Positions 49,182-58,218 of a stretch of DNA of 64,000 bases are shown here, piece after piece. The notes beneath the pieces are model-generated. The model did not search any database. It was not told the origin of the DNA and was given only the letters and a program-made list of their open reading frames with translations. A program made the translations under genes and the position numbers. The stretch comes from Dyella choica (GTDB taxonomy: Bacteria; Pseudomonadota; Gammaproteobacteria; Xanthomonadales; Rhodanobacteraceae). The DNA lies in assembly GCF_003977665.1 (NCBI RefSeq), contig NZ_RYYV01000017.1, positions 1 through 64,000 of the forward strand, read 5' to 3'. Numbering within the stretch: position 1 is the first letter of the stretch; every line of letters starts with the position of its first letter.

Positions 49182-50119
49182 GTGCCAAGCGTATCCAGCC
49201 ATACGCCAAGTCCTTGCGCATTGAGCTCGATATCCGTCCCCAGCCAATGCACCAACGCTTCGCGATCACCATGCCAGCCATGCTCCGCGGTGTGCGCGGC
49301 GTAAAGTTGCGTCAATTCATGCACCAGCCGTGCGTGGCGGTCCGATGAGCCCCTGGCGTCGAGTGCAATCACGACCATCGCATCGATCAGTTCATGCAGC
49401 TTGTGCGCCAGCTGCTCGACTTGTTCGACGCGCCCGAAGTGGGTGAGGTACATCGCGTCGGGCTTGAGCGCCAGCAGGCGCCCAATCGAAGCATGCAGCG
49501 CTTGAGGATCGAACTGCACCGGCGTGGTAGTCGGCAGGATGAAAGGCCCTTGCCGGGTGTCGAATTCGCGATAGGAGAGGCCGAAGGTATCGCCGGTAAA
49601 GCACACGTTGGCCTGTTCGTCGTAAATCGCCATGTGATGCTTGGCGTGCCCTGGCGTATCGAGGCAGCGCAGACGCCGGCCTTGCAGATCGACAAAGTGA
49701 CCGTCGGGCGCTTCCACAATGCGTTCCGCCGGTACCGGGCGAAGCCGGCCGTAGGCTTGCTGCATGACCTCTTCGCCGTAGACTGCGGTGGCGCCGGCCC
49801 ACAACTGCGAAGGATCAGCCATGTGACGGGCGCCGCGTGGATGCACTACCAAACTGGCGTTGGGCAGTCGCGCCATCAGCTCGCCCGCGCCGCCGGCGTG
49901 ATCGAGATGCACATGGGTGAGGATCAGCCAATCCACTTCCGAAGCATCTAGGCCGGCAGCGGCGAGCGCAGCCAGCAGGCGGTGCACGGAATGGTTGGTG
50001 CCGCAATCGATGAAGGCAGCATGCCGCTGGTGAACCAGCAGGTAGGCCGCATCGAATTGCGGCCGGACGAAACCGGTATCGATCGTATGAATGCCGTTGG
50101 AAGTCATGGCAGGCAGCAT
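49178..50119 (-). CDS. MBL-fold metallohydrolase
   Basis: A 313-residue cytoplasmic metallo-beta-lactamase-fold hydrolase. The metal motif THVHLDHAGGAGELM is near residue 68, followed by CLDTPGHAKHHMAIYD and FTGDTFGLSYREFD with the further metal ligands. The C-terminal helical region is typical of glyoxalase-II-like and flavodiiron-like stand-alone MBL proteins; the substrate is unknown. Its stop lies in a REP doublet. Alternative start at the fifth codon (MTSNGIHTID). Confidence 0.9.
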   Translation of the reverse strand: MLPAMTSNGIHTIDTGFVRPQFDAAYLLVHQRHAAFIDCGTNHSVHRLLAALAAAGLDASEVDWLILTHVHLDHAGGAGELMARLPNASLVVHPRGARHMADPSQLWAGATAVYGEEVMQQAYGRLRPVPAERIVEAPDGHFVDLQGRRLRCLDTPGHAKHHMAIYDEQANVCFTGDTFGLSYREFDTRQGPFILPTTTPVQFDPQALHASIGRLLALKPDAMYLTHFGRVEQVEQLAHKLHELIDAMVVIALDARGSSDRHARLVHELTQLYAAHTAEHGWHGDREALVHWLGTDIELNAQGLGVWLDTLGT

Positions 50120-50259
50120 GAGGGTCGCAGGGGCAACTATACGGTGCTTGAATCCAGCATGCCGTCACTTTTCTTAAGAGCGATCCGAAGCATTGCCCGG
50201 CCGGCCTGGACCTGCTCCAGAGTTGCCGTCAACGACCTGCCGGCAATAAGCTTGTACCC
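50120..50259 (+). promoter_or_regulatory. Divergent promoter region for copLAB
   Basis: This 140-bp interval separates the leftward metallohydrolase from copL and must contain the copper-responsive promoter. I see no certain CueR or CopR operator. The weak symmetry CTGGACCTGCTCCAG at 50207-50221 is the only candidate dyad. Confidence 0.35.
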
Positions 50260-50655
50260 ATGTCCCCGTCGTTTTCCTTGCGCCGCTTCACCACCTCGCG
50301 CCTACTGCGCGTGATGGCCTTGCTTGCTTGGTCGCTGATGACGGTGTCCATGCCGGCGGTTTCGGCCGGCGTCATGGCGGGCTCTGATCACCACGTCGCC
50401 AGCATGGCTTCGATGATGATGGACCATGCCACGCATGCCGACGCTACCACGGCAGATGGCTTGCACAACGATCACTGCTGTGGTGACACGACCCACGCGG
50501 CTTGCCATTGCGAGGCCATGTGCGCTGCGGCCCTGCTTCCCTCCGTGGCGGCATTGTACGGACCGACACGACTGGCCGTGATTCGCGCTTCGATGCGCAG
50601 CGCCGATGCCCCCACCCCTGATCTGATCCCTCCCTTGCGACCACCCGCTGTCTGA
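50260..50655 (+). CDS. copL: CopL-like copper-responsive leader protein
   Basis: A 131-residue exported protein: a signal peptide-like segment (RVMALLAWSLMTVSMPAVSAG), then a metal-binding part rich in His, Met and Cys (SDHHVASMASMMMDHATHAD, then HNDHCCGDTTHAACHCEAMC) and a Pro-rich tail. This is the layout of CopL, the gene before copAB in Xanthomonas, needed for copper-induced expression of copAB. It is 83 bp upstream of copA on the same strand. Confidence 0.88.
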   Translation: MSPSFSLRRFTTSRLLRVMALLAWSLMTVSMPAVSAGVMAGSDHHVASMASMMMDHATHADATTADGLHNDHCCGDTTHAACHCEAMCAAALLPSVAALYGPTRLAVIRASMRSADAPTPDLIPPLRPPAV

Positions 50656-50738
50656 AGCGTCCATCACATGGTTAACCGCCGGCACGCGCATCGAGCGCGA
50701 TTCGCCGCGATGTTTCGCTTCGCATTGGGAGTCACCAC

Positions 50739-52508
50739 ATGAACAGCTTCTACCCGCCGCCAGCGGTCGATGTGGCGCGGCGGCGATTCGTCCAGGGCCT
50801 TGCCCTGGGCGGCGCCGCGGCCGCGCTGGGCCTGCTGCGGCCGACCGGCGCCATCGCCTCCGGCAGTTTCGCCAGCTCCACCGTGCTCAGCGGCACGGAT
50901 TTCGCCCTGGACATTGGCCAGACGCGAGTGAACTACACCGGCAAGCCCGGCATCGCCACCACCGTCAACGGCAGCCTGCCAGGGCCCATCCTGCGCTGGA
51001 AGCAAGGCAGCGAAGTCCGCTTGCGGGTGACCAACCGCTTGCTTGTGCCGACCTCCATCCATTGGCACGGCATCATTCTTCCATTCGACATGGATGGCGT
51101 GCCCGGCATCAGTTTCGGAGGCATTGCTCCCGGGGCAAGCTTCGTCTACCGCTTCAACGTACGGCAGTCCGGTACCTACTGGTACCACGCGCATTCGGGG
51201 TATCAGGAACAGACCGGGCTGCTCGGCGCCTTGATCATCGATCCGCAAGGCAGCGAACGTTTCGCCGCCGATCGCGACTACGTGGTGATGCTCAATGACT
51301 GGAGCGACGACCATCCGGCCAGCATCTATGCACGCCTGAAGAAAAGCAGCGGCTACTACAACACCGCCCAGCCGAGCGTGGCCGATTTCGTTCGCGACGC
51401 GCAGCACCTGGGGCTGCGCGAAGCCTTCGCCAAGCGCCGCATGTGGAATGCCATGCGCATGAATCCGACCGACCTCAGCGACGTGACCGCTTACACCTAC
51501 ACGTACCTGATGAACGGATTTACGCCGGCAGGCAATTGGACCGGCCTGTTCCGTCCCGGCGAAAAGCTGCGATTGCGCGTGATCAATGGTTCGGGCATGA
51601 CCATTTTCGACCTGCGCATCCCAGGCCTGAAGATGAGTGTGGTCAGCGCCGACGGGCAAGACGTCGAGCCGGTGACGGTGGACGAATTGCGCATCGCCCC
51701 CGCCGAGACCTACGACGTCATCGTCGAGCCGCAGGAAGATCGTGCGTACAGCCTGTTCGCCCAAACCATTGATCGCAGCGGCTACGCGCGCGGCACGCTG
51801 GCGCCGCGCCCAGGCATGCAAGCCGACGTGCCGGCGATGGATCCGCGCGTATGGGTGGGCATGCAGGACATGATGGGAGGCGCGGCCTCGCCGGGAAGAG
51901 GTGGGCACAGCGGCATGCAGGGCATGCATCACGAAGCCATGAACGACATGCCAAACATGCAGGACATGCCCGGCATGGCGATGGACGATCACGCATTCGC
52001 CACCCAGCTGAAGACAGGGCCCGGCGTGGACATGCGCGTGCCGGCGCCGCGCACGAATCTGGACGATCCCGGCGTGGGTTTGCGCGACAACGGCCGCCGC
52101 GTGCTGACCTACGCCGATCTACATACGATCGGTGGCCCGATCGACCAGCGCGAGCCGGAGCGCGACATCACGCTGCGCCTGACCGGCAACATGGAGCGTT
52201 ACATGTGGTCATTCGACGGCGTGAAATTCTCCGACGCCCAACCCGTTCGCTTCCGCCACGGCGAGCGGCTGCGCATCGTGCTGGTCAATGACACCATGAT
52301 GCATCACCCGATCCATCTGCATGGCATGTGGAGCGAGGTGGAAAATGCCGCCGGCGATTTCCAGCTACGCAAGCATACGGTCAGCGTACAGCCGGCGCAG
52401 CAGATCAGCTATGCGGTCACTGCCGACAATCCGGGGCGTTGGGCCTACCACTGCCACATGTTGTTTCACATGCAGGCGGGCATGTTCCGCGAGGTGGTGG
52501 TGGCATGA
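50739..52508 (+). CDS. copA: Periplasmic multicopper oxidase CopA
   Basis: A 589-residue copper-resistance multicopper oxidase exported by Tat (RRRFVQGLALGG at residues 14-25). Copper ligands are visible as SIHWHG, YWYHAHSGYQ, the C-terminal HHPIHLHGMW and AYHCHMLFHMQAGM. A Met/His-rich insert (GMQGMHHEAMNDMPNMQDMP) is typical of CopA/PcoA copper-binding repeats. CopA oxidises and sequesters copper in the periplasm. Its stop overlaps copB (ATGA). Confidence 0.96.
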   Translation: MNSFYPPPAVDVARRRFVQGLALGGAAAALGLLRPTGAIASGSFASSTVLSGTDFALDIGQTRVNYTGKPGIATTVNGSLPGPILRWKQGSEVRLRVTNRLLVPTSIHWHGIILPFDMDGVPGISFGGIAPGASFVYRFNVRQSGTYWYHAHSGYQEQTGLLGALIIDPQGSERFAADRDYVVMLNDWSDDHPASIYARLKKSSGYYNTAQPSVADFVRDAQHLGLREAFAKRRMWNAMRMNPTDLSDVTAYTYTYLMNGFTPAGNWTGLFRPGEKLRLRVINGSGMTIFDLRIPGLKMSVVSADGQDVEPVTVDELRIAPAETYDVIVEPQEDRAYSLFAQTIDRSGYARGTLAPRPGMQADVPAMDPRVWVGMQDMMGGAASPGRGGHSGMQGMHHEAMNDMPNMQDMPGMAMDDHAFATQLKTGPGVDMRVPAPRTNLDDPGVGLRDNGRRVLTYADLHTIGGPIDQREPERDITLRLTGNMERYMWSFDGVKFSDAQPVRFRHGERLRIVLVNDTMMHHPIHLHGMWSEVENAAGDFQLRKHTVSVQPAQQISYAVTADNPGRWAYHCHMLFHMQAGMFREVVVA

Positions 52509-53284
52509 ATCGACGCACTTATGCAGGATGGCGGCGCGCGTGGCTAGCATGCGTAGCGCTCACACTGCCTTGCACCGCCATGGCGCAAGACGCCATGTCG
52601 ATGACCCATCACGACGAGCCGTCCCCGGCCATGCAAAACATGGACATGCATGACAATGCCAGTTACGGCATGCTGCTCGTCGACCAACTGGAATTGAGCC
52701 ATGGCCATAATGGCAACGGCCCGGCGTGGGAAGCCGAGGCCTGGTACGGCAACGACAGCGACAAACTGTGGTTGCGCAGCGAAGGGGAGGGCAGTCATCG
52801 GCGCATCGAGCGCGGCGATCTCGAAGCGCTGTGGGGTCATGCCGTTTCGGCCTTTTGGAATACGCAGCTGGGCGTGCGCCATGACCTGGGTATCGGGCCG
52901 CAACGCAACTGGGCTGCATTCGGCGTGGAAGGACTGGCGCCCTACTGGTTCGAACTGGAAGCAACGAGCTACCTCAGCAACCAGGGGCGTGTCGCGGCAC
53001 GCCTGCGCGCGGAATACACCTTGCGTTTCACCCAACGCCTTATGCTGCAGCCGGAGTTCGAAATCAATCTCTACAGCAAGGATGATCCGGCGCAACGCAT
53101 CGGCAGCGGTGTCTCCGATACCCAGCTGGGGCTACGTCTTCGCTACGAAATCACGCGGCAATTTGCACCTTATGTCGGCGTGGTATGGTCCCGCCGCTTC
53201 GCTACCACGGCTACGTTCACCCGCGCGGACCGCGAGAGCGTCTTCGATCGGCAATTCGTCGCCGGCATCCGTTTCTGGTTCTAG
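52505..53284 (+). CDS. copB: Outer-membrane copper-resistance protein CopB
   Basis: A 259-residue outer-membrane beta-barrel protein of the CopB/PcoB family. A signal peptide (ending AMAQ) is followed by a short Met/His-rich stretch (AMSMTHHDEPSPAMQNMDMH), then the barrel (LLVDQLELSHGHNGNGPAW ... VGVVWSRRFATTA) and a terminal Phe (IRFWF) as expected for barrel insertion. The Met-rich stretch is shorter than in Xanthomonas CopB. Start is coupled to copA by ATGA. Confidence 0.95.
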   Translation: MNRRTYAGWRRAWLACVALTLPCTAMAQDAMSMTHHDEPSPAMQNMDMHDNASYGMLLVDQLELSHGHNGNGPAWEAEAWYGNDSDKLWLRSEGEGSHRRIERGDLEALWGHAVSAFWNTQLGVRHDLGIGPQRNWAAFGVEGLAPYWFELEATSYLSNQGRVAARLRAEYTLRFTQRLMLQPEFEINLYSKDDPAQRIGSGVSDTQLGLRLRYEITRQFAPYVGVVWSRRFATTATFTRADRESVFDRQFVAGIRFWF

Positions 53285-53293
53285 GGAAAAGTC

Positions 53294-53845
53294 ATGAAAA
53301 CCATCATCAGCACACTGGCGGTCGCCGTGATTCTGGCCTTGCTCGGCTTTGCTTATGCCTGGTCGGGTTATTACAACGTAGGCGCGGATGTTCCGCATTG
53401 GCCCGCTACGTATCGCTTTTTGGACATGGCTAGGGACCGCTCGATCGAGCATCAGGCCGAATCCATCAGCGTGCCCAAGCTGGACGACCCTGCGCTGATA
53501 CTAAAAGGTGCGGGCCAATACGCGGCCATGTGCACCGGTTGCCATCTGGCGCCGGGTATGCACGATTCGGAACTGCGTGCCGGCCTTTATCCGCAGCCGC
53601 CCGTGCTGGGCCAGGAACCTATCGATCCGCGTGAGGCGTTCTGGGTCATCAAGCATGGCATCAAGCTGACCGCCATGCCGGCCTGGGGCGCCACGCACGA
53701 CGACCAGACCATCTGGAGCATCGTCGCCTTCGTGCGCAAGCTGCCCGGCATGACGCCGGCGCAGTACAAGGACATCGTCGCCAAGGCGCCGCCGGATGAA
53801 GACATGGACATGGGGCATGACCATGACGACATGCCTTCGCATTGA
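53294..53845 (+). CDS. Copper-operon cytochrome c with His/Met tail
   Basis: A 183-residue c-type cytochrome, 9 bp after copB. An uncleaved or cleavable N-terminal helix (STLAVAVILALLGFAYAWSG) exports it. The haem-binding motif is MCTGCH near residue 77, with a later Met in KLTAMPAWG as likely axial ligand. The C terminus is an acidic metal-binding tail (DEDMDMGHDHDDMPSH). Position and tail imply a periplasmic electron-transfer or copper-handling role alongside CopA; this is inference. Confidence 0.88.
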   Translation: MKTIISTLAVAVILALLGFAYAWSGYYNVGADVPHWPATYRFLDMARDRSIEHQAESISVPKLDDPALILKGAGQYAAMCTGCHLAPGMHDSELRAGLYPQPPVLGQEPIDPREAFWVIKHGIKLTAMPAWGATHDDQTIWSIVAFVRKLPGMTPAQYKDIVAKAPPDEDMDMGHDHDDMPSH

Positions 53846-54311
53846 TGAGTAGGCTGGTTGCGGCCGATCGGTTTGCGGCCGGCGGTACTCGTCCTCCTTG
53901 TGTAGGCGTGCCTTCAAGCTTCGCCGCAATCGGCCACCAGCCCCACCACGCGGGTAAACACGTACTCGGCAGGCTGATGTAGCCCTCGCGCAGCAGCCGG
54001 CGGCGCATGACGCGCCTCATCGTGCATGGAAGGGGATCCTGGGGGTCTTGCCGCAATCTCTTGAGGTTGGTCCCAATCTGCGGTTGCACGGCTTGCAGTG
54101 ATACCTGACACGCCCCTCGGTGCCTGTTGGAACAGTAGAGCTTTATGGCAGCTGCGGTGATAGCAAAATGAAGAACTCATCTACACGGGGTGTTTTTCCC
54201 CGGCTGAAATCCCGTGGAAATGCCGCAGGGGAAGACCAGCGCTTGGGTATTCATGCTCGCGCGGATTACGGTTTAATACGCATGGTCCCGGAGCGAGCGT
54301 GAGGCGATCTC
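53846..54311. other. 466-bp gap before the TSUP gene
   Basis: No supported gene. A GTAGGCTGG fragment at 53851 and a second TGTAGGCG at 53900 look like decayed REP arms. A leftward frame (53914-54180, 88 codons) has no recognisable sequence or good start. The last 30 bases hold the GTGAGG ribosome-binding site of the next gene. Confidence 0.45.
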
Positions 54312-55082
54312 TTGTTTTCATTGCACGACCTGCTGGCTGTTATGTGCGGATCGCTCGTCGGCTTTTCGCTTGCATTGATCGGCGGTGGCGGTTCGATTCT
54401 CGCCATGCCGTTGCTGCTATATGTGGTGGGCCTGAGCAATCCGCACGAGGCGATCGGGACCAGCGCGCTGGCGGTGGCCACCAATGCCTTTGCCAATCTG
54501 CTACCGCACGCGCGGGCCGGCCATGTGCGCTGGCGGGCAGCCTTTGCCTTCGCTGCTACCGGGGTGTTGGGCGCTTACTTGGGTTCGAGCCTGGGCAAGC
54601 TGATCGATGGCCGGCATCTGCTGGTGTTGTTTGCGCTGTTGATGCTGGTGATCGCCGCGCTGATGCTGCGCGGCAGGCATGCTCACGACGGCAAGGTCCA
54701 ACTGCACCGCAACATGTTTCCCCGCCTTGGCGCGGCGGGATTCGCTGCCGGCGGACTGGCGGGATTCTTCGGCATTGGCGGCGGTTTCCTGATCGTGCCC
54801 AGCCTGGTGTTCGCCAGCGGCATGGCAATCATTGAAGCGATCGGCACTTCCTTGTTTTGCGTCGGCGCATTCGGCCTGACGGCTGCCTTCAACTACGCGG
54901 CGTCCGGCTGGGTAGCGTGGTCGATGGCATGGAAATTCGTGGCCGGCGGCATGGCAGGCGGCTGGCTGGGTTCGTGGGTGGCTGAAAAATTGTCCGCCGT
55001 GCGGGGCATGCTCAGCATGCTTTTTGCTGCCGTGATCGTTGCGGTGGCCCTTTTCATGCTGGCAAAAAGCTTGCTTCCGTAG
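54312..55082 (+). CDS. TSUP-family (TauE/SafE) membrane permease
   Basis: A 256-residue inner-membrane protein with about eight helices in two related halves: GSLVGFSLALIGGGGSILAMPLLLY in the first and AGGLAGFFGIGGGFLIVPSL in the second, each with the glycine-rich GxGGG signature of TSUP sulfite/sulfonate or organic-anion permeases. It starts at TTG, eight bases after GAGG. A His-containing cytoplasmic linker (GRHAHDGKVQLHRN) joins the halves. Substrate unknown; a sulfur compound is likely. Confidence 0.9.
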   Translation: MFSLHDLLAVMCGSLVGFSLALIGGGGSILAMPLLLYVVGLSNPHEAIGTSALAVATNAFANLLPHARAGHVRWRAAFAFAATGVLGAYLGSSLGKLIDGRHLLVLFALLMLVIAALMLRGRHAHDGKVQLHRNMFPRLGAAGFAAGGLAGFFGIGGGFLIVPSLVFASGMAIIEAIGTSLFCVGAFGLTAAFNYAASGWVAWSMAWKFVAGGMAGGWLGSWVAEKLSAVRGMLSMLFAAVIVAVALFMLAKSLLP

Positions 55083-55223
55083 GGGTTTTCGGCTCGCGGG
55101 TCTGTCCGAGTGCATCTTTTTGGGCCTTTTTTGCCGTGGCTAGTTGGCGAGAGCACAAATTTCCCCTACATTTCGCTCGCCGAAAGGCATATTTCAACAA
55201 TCCAAATAACGATGGGGTAGTCC

Positions 55224-55592
55224 ATGGCAAAGAAGGCAGCAAAAAGCAAGTCGGCGTCCAAGGCCGCCGCAGCTCCGAAGCCGATCAAGGATGCGCTGAG
55301 CAAGTCCGGTCTGGTTGCGCATCTGGCGGAAACCACGGGTCTTGCATCCAAGGAAGTGCGTGGCGTTCTGTCCGCGCTGGAAGGCGTGGTGCATGCCTCG
55401 ATTCATAAGAAGGGCGCCGGCATGTTCACCCTGCCTGGTCTGCTGAAGGTCACCGCTGTCAATGTGCCCGCCAAGCCGCGGCGCAAGGGCATCAACCCCT
55501 TCACGAAGGAAGAGCAGTGGTTCGCCGCCAAGCCGGCCACCGTGAAGGTCAAGATCCGTCCGCTGAAGAAGCTCAAGGACGCTGCGCTCTGA
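55224..55592 (+). CDS. HU-family DNA-binding protein with Lys/Ala-rich head
   Basis: A 122-residue HU-like protein. The first 22 residues are a Lys/Ala-rich extension (MAKKAAKSKSASKAAAAPKP), followed by a HU core with LVAHLAETTGLASKEVRGVL and a beta arm that is short and altered (RRKGINPFTKEEQWFAAKPA). It lacks the usual RNPxTG intercalation sequence, reading INPFTKEE instead. Similar basic HU-like proteins occur across Xanthomonadales. It probably shapes the nucleoid. A strong terminator follows. Confidence 0.9.
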   Translation: MAKKAAKSKSASKAAAAPKPIKDALSKSGLVAHLAETTGLASKEVRGVLSALEGVVHASIHKKGAGMFTLPGLLKVTAVNVPAKPRRKGINPFTKEEQWFAAKPATVKVKIRPLKKLKDAAL

Positions 55593-55638
55593 TCCTCGCC
55601 TAGAGCCGTTGTGCCAAGCAGCGGCTGCAAGCAAACCA

Positions 55639-55676
55639 CGGGATGCGTCACCGCGAGGCGGCGCATCCCGTTTTTT
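55639..55676 (+). terminator. Intrinsic terminator of the HU-like gene
   Basis: CGGGATGCG pairs with CGCATCCCG around an inner CCGC-GAG-GCGG hairpin, followed directly by TTTTTT. A strong rho-independent terminator 46 bp after the stop codon. Confidence 0.92.
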
Positions 55677-55858
55677 ATGTGCACTCCCATCCCGCGCTGC
55701 GCGCCAATCCTCTTTCGTCCAAACCGGCAGCGTGGTATTACGCGCATGTCCTTGAGGGCCAAGGAAGTGTCCGCAGGGAATCAAGGGGGACGTAAGGCAG
55801 CCGCGCAAGTCAAGTAGCGTGGTCTCGCTCACCGTTTCATTCATGGGAGACGACAGTG

Positions 55859-56563
55859 ATGTTCAAGCGACTGAGTGCGGAGTTTTTGGGCACTTTTTGG
55901 TTGGTGCTGGGTGGCTGCGGTAGCGCGGTTTTGGCGGCGGCGGTTCCGAATCTGGGGATCGGTTTTGCCGGCGTGGCGCTGGCATTCGGCCTTACCGTGG
56001 TCACCATGGCCTATGCCTGCGCGGGCATTTCCGGAGCGCATTTCAATCCCGCGGTCACGCTGGGCCTGTTCTTTGGGGGCCGCTTCAGCGGCAAAGATGT
56101 CATTCCTTACATCCTCGTGCAGGTGATCGGTGCGATCGCCGCCGCCGCCGTGCTCTACCTGATCGCCAGCGGCAAGCCGGGGTTCGACGCCACCGCGAGC
56201 GGCTTTGCCTCAAACGGCTACGGCGAGCATTCGCCTGGCGGTTATTCGTTGCAGGCGTGCATGGTGAGCGAATTCGTGCTTACCGCGATGTTCCTGATCG
56301 TGATCCACGGTGCCACCGACCGTCGCGCACCGGCCGGCTTCGGCCCGTTGGCGATCGGTCTGGCGCTCACCCTGATCCACCTGATCAGCATCCCGGTCAC
56401 CAACACTTCGGTGAACCCGGCGCGCAGCACCGGCGTGGCGGTGTTCCAGGGTACCTGGGCGCTGCAGCAACTGTGGATGTTCTGGGTGGTGCCACTGCTG
56501 GGCGGCGCAGCGGGCGGCCTGATCTTCCGCTTTTTGCTGGGTGAAGACTCCAGGCGAGCGTGA
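55859..56563 (+). CDS. aqpZ: Aquaporin Z
   Basis: Water channel of the inner membrane, 234 residues with six transmembrane helices and both NPA half-helices: [12 protein letters not shown] and [11 protein letters not shown]. The selectivity-filter Arg follows the second NPA (NPARS). The start is the ATG eight bases after GGGAGA; a GTG one codon earlier is possible. Single gene, with a C-rich palindrome downstream. Confidence 0.96.
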   Translation: MFKRLSAEFLGTFWLVLGGCGSAVLAAAVPNLGIGFAGVALAFGLTVVTMAYACAGISGAHFNPAVTLGLFFGGRFSGKDVIPYILVQVIGAIAAAAVLYLIASGKPGFDATASGFASNGYGEHSPGGYSLQACMVSEFVLTAMFLIVIHGATDRRAPAGFGPLAIGLALTLIHLISIPVTNTSVNPARSTGVAVFQGTWALQQLWMFWVVPLLGGAAGGLIFRFLLGEDSRRA

Positions 56564-56616
56564 CGAGTGTTCAGCCAGATGTAAGTAACGCCTGAGCTGT
56601 CGGTTTGCTTGCGACC

Positions 56617-56653
56617 TCCACTCCCTCCCCTGCAAGCAGGGGAGGGAGCTGCG
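56617..56653. repeat. C-rich palindrome (family C)
   Basis: ACTCCCTCCCCTGCAAGCAG followed by GGGAGGGAGCT forms a 13-bp stem. It lies in the 193-bp gap between aqpZ and the DedA-rhodanese gene and is nearly identical in its arms to the copy at 7889. Confidence 0.8.
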
Positions 56654-56756
56654 AAAGAGGCGGGCAGCTTTATGGGCTGCAAAACCCTCGTAAACCATCT
56701 TGCAATTCACCTCGCCAACCCCAACGATGCAGGCGTCCCGACCCGAGGTGATTCCG

Positions 56757-57743
56757 GTGACGCATGCGATCATCGAACTGATTGCCGAATACGGCTTGCT
56801 GTTGATCTTCCTCAACGTACTGGTGGAGCAGGCGGGCTTGCCGTTGCCGGCGGTGCCGGCCCTGGTGGTGGCGGGGGCGCTGTCATCCACCGGTAGGTTG
56901 CCGCTGGGCGGGGTGGTGCTGGTGGCGTTATTGGCGTGCCTGATCAGCGATTTTGCCTGGTACATCGCGGGCCGCCGTTATGGCGCGTCTGTCATGCGCA
57001 CGCTGTGCCGCATTTCGCTTTCGCCCGATTCCTGCGTCAAGCAATCGGAACTGCGCTTTCAGCGCTGGCGCGGCCGGATCCTGCTGATCGCCAAGTTCGT
57101 GCCGGGTCTTTCCACCATCGCGCCGCCGCTGATGGGCGCGATGAGGCTGCGGCCGCAAGTGTTCATGCTGCTCGATGCGTTGGGCTCGCTGCTCTGGATC
57201 GGCCTGATCGTCGGCCTGGGTTACGTGTTTTCGCAGCAGATCGACCGCGTGCTGTTCGCGCTGGCCAGCGCCGGCACGGTGGCGGTGGAAGTGCTGGCTA
57301 CACTGCTGTTCGCCTACATTGTCGTGAAATGGTGGCAGCGCAAACGGCTGCTGCTGGCCTTGCGGCTGGCGCGCATCAACGTGGATGAACTCCACCGTCT
57401 GGTCGAGGACGGCAAGGCACCGGTGGTAGTAGACGTGCGCTCGCAGGCTGCGCGGCTGGCCGACAGCCGCATCATTCCCGGCGCCCTGATGGCGAACCTC
57501 GGCGGCATTGAGCAGGAGCTCAAGCATGTGCCGATCGATCAGGAGCTGGTGATCTATTGCAGCTGCCCAAACGAAGTCTCGGCCGCCACGGCGGCGAAGG
57601 GGCTGATCATGTTGGGCTACCGGAAGGTGCGTCCGCTGCTGGGCGGACTCGACGCGTGGGCCGATGCTGGTTATGCCATAGAGCACCTGGCGGTGCAGTC
57701 GGTCGCCGTGCCCCGGGCAGTCGTGTCAGGTCACGCGCATTGA
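56757..57743 (+). CDS. DedA-rhodanese fusion membrane protein
   Basis: A 328-residue fusion. Residues 1 to about 205 are a DedA/SNARE-associated (VTT) domain: FLNVLVEQAGLPLPAVPALV, ISDFAWYIAGRRYG and KFVPGLSTIAPPLMGAMRL, with the family's Glu, Asp/Arg and GxxxxxPxxxG residues. Residues about 225-310 are a cytoplasmic rhodanese domain (VVVDVRSQAARLADSRIIPG) with catalytic Cys in IYCSCPNE. DedA proteins support membrane lipid carrier recycling and proton-dependent tolerance. The GTG start at 56757 has GAGG eight bases before it; upstream in-frame ATGs lack a ribosome-binding site. The fused sulfur-transfer domain is unexplained. Confidence 0.9.
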   Translation: MTHAIIELIAEYGLLLIFLNVLVEQAGLPLPAVPALVVAGALSSTGRLPLGGVVLVALLACLISDFAWYIAGRRYGASVMRTLCRISLSPDSCVKQSELRFQRWRGRILLIAKFVPGLSTIAPPLMGAMRLRPQVFMLLDALGSLLWIGLIVGLGYVFSQQIDRVLFALASAGTVAVEVLATLLFAYIVVKWWQRKRLLLALRLARINVDELHRLVEDGKAPVVVDVRSQAARLADSRIIPGALMANLGGIEQELKHVPIDQELVIYCSCPNEVSAATAAKGLIMLGYRKVRPLLGGLDAWADAGYAIEHLAVQSVAVPRAVVSGHAH

Positions 57744-58218
57744 GTGTACGCAGGCTGGGATGGCAATCCCGGCTCCCTGGCGACGCCGGATGCTGGGGTG
57801 GCCATCCCAGCCTACGCATTAGCCATCCATCGTCCAGATCATCATCGCCACGCACGATGGCGATGCCGTTCGTCGCGGAATGGCCGATCGTGACGCCGCT
57901 GGGCTGGCTGACGTAGCCGTCACCATCCACGTTGAAGATAGAAACGTGCGACGCGGTTTGGACGCGGTGACGATGACATCATCGTCTTGCCATCGAAAAT
58001 CGGCTTAGGCGTGGGGAGCACTCGCCACCCTCAGCGCAAGCAGCACTGAACTTCAGACGGCCTTTTTCATGCCTGTGCCTCGATGGGTGTATAAGGAACG
58101 ATGGCGGCATGGGGGTGTGCCGGCTATGGCAGGCATGTCGCCGGACTTATTGTTATTCTGTAACAGTCGCTCGATCCTCACTGTCTCCGGCGCATTGCGC
58201 CCTTGCGGGGAACCAGCC
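57744..58218. other. 475-bp gap with REP doublet and possible relic
   Basis: A family A doublet lies at 57750-57815 (CAGGCTGGGATGGCAATCCC and GGGGTGGCCATCCCAGCCTAC). Beyond it, leftward frames at 57820-57960 read NVDGDGYVSQPSGVTIGHSA followed by TNGIAIVRGDDDLDDG, which looks protein-like but has no start codon, and its end runs into the repeat. It may be the 3' stub of a lost gene. The last 150 bp presumably contain the S46 peptidase promoter. Confidence 0.45.

Noticed and set aside
50207-50221. CueR operator before copL
   Set aside because: The dyad is short and does not match the CueR consensus spacing; kept only as a weak candidate.
53914-54180. 88-codon leftward frame in the cytochrome-TSUP gap
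   Set aside because: No homology I recognise, poor start; could be a relic but unsupported.
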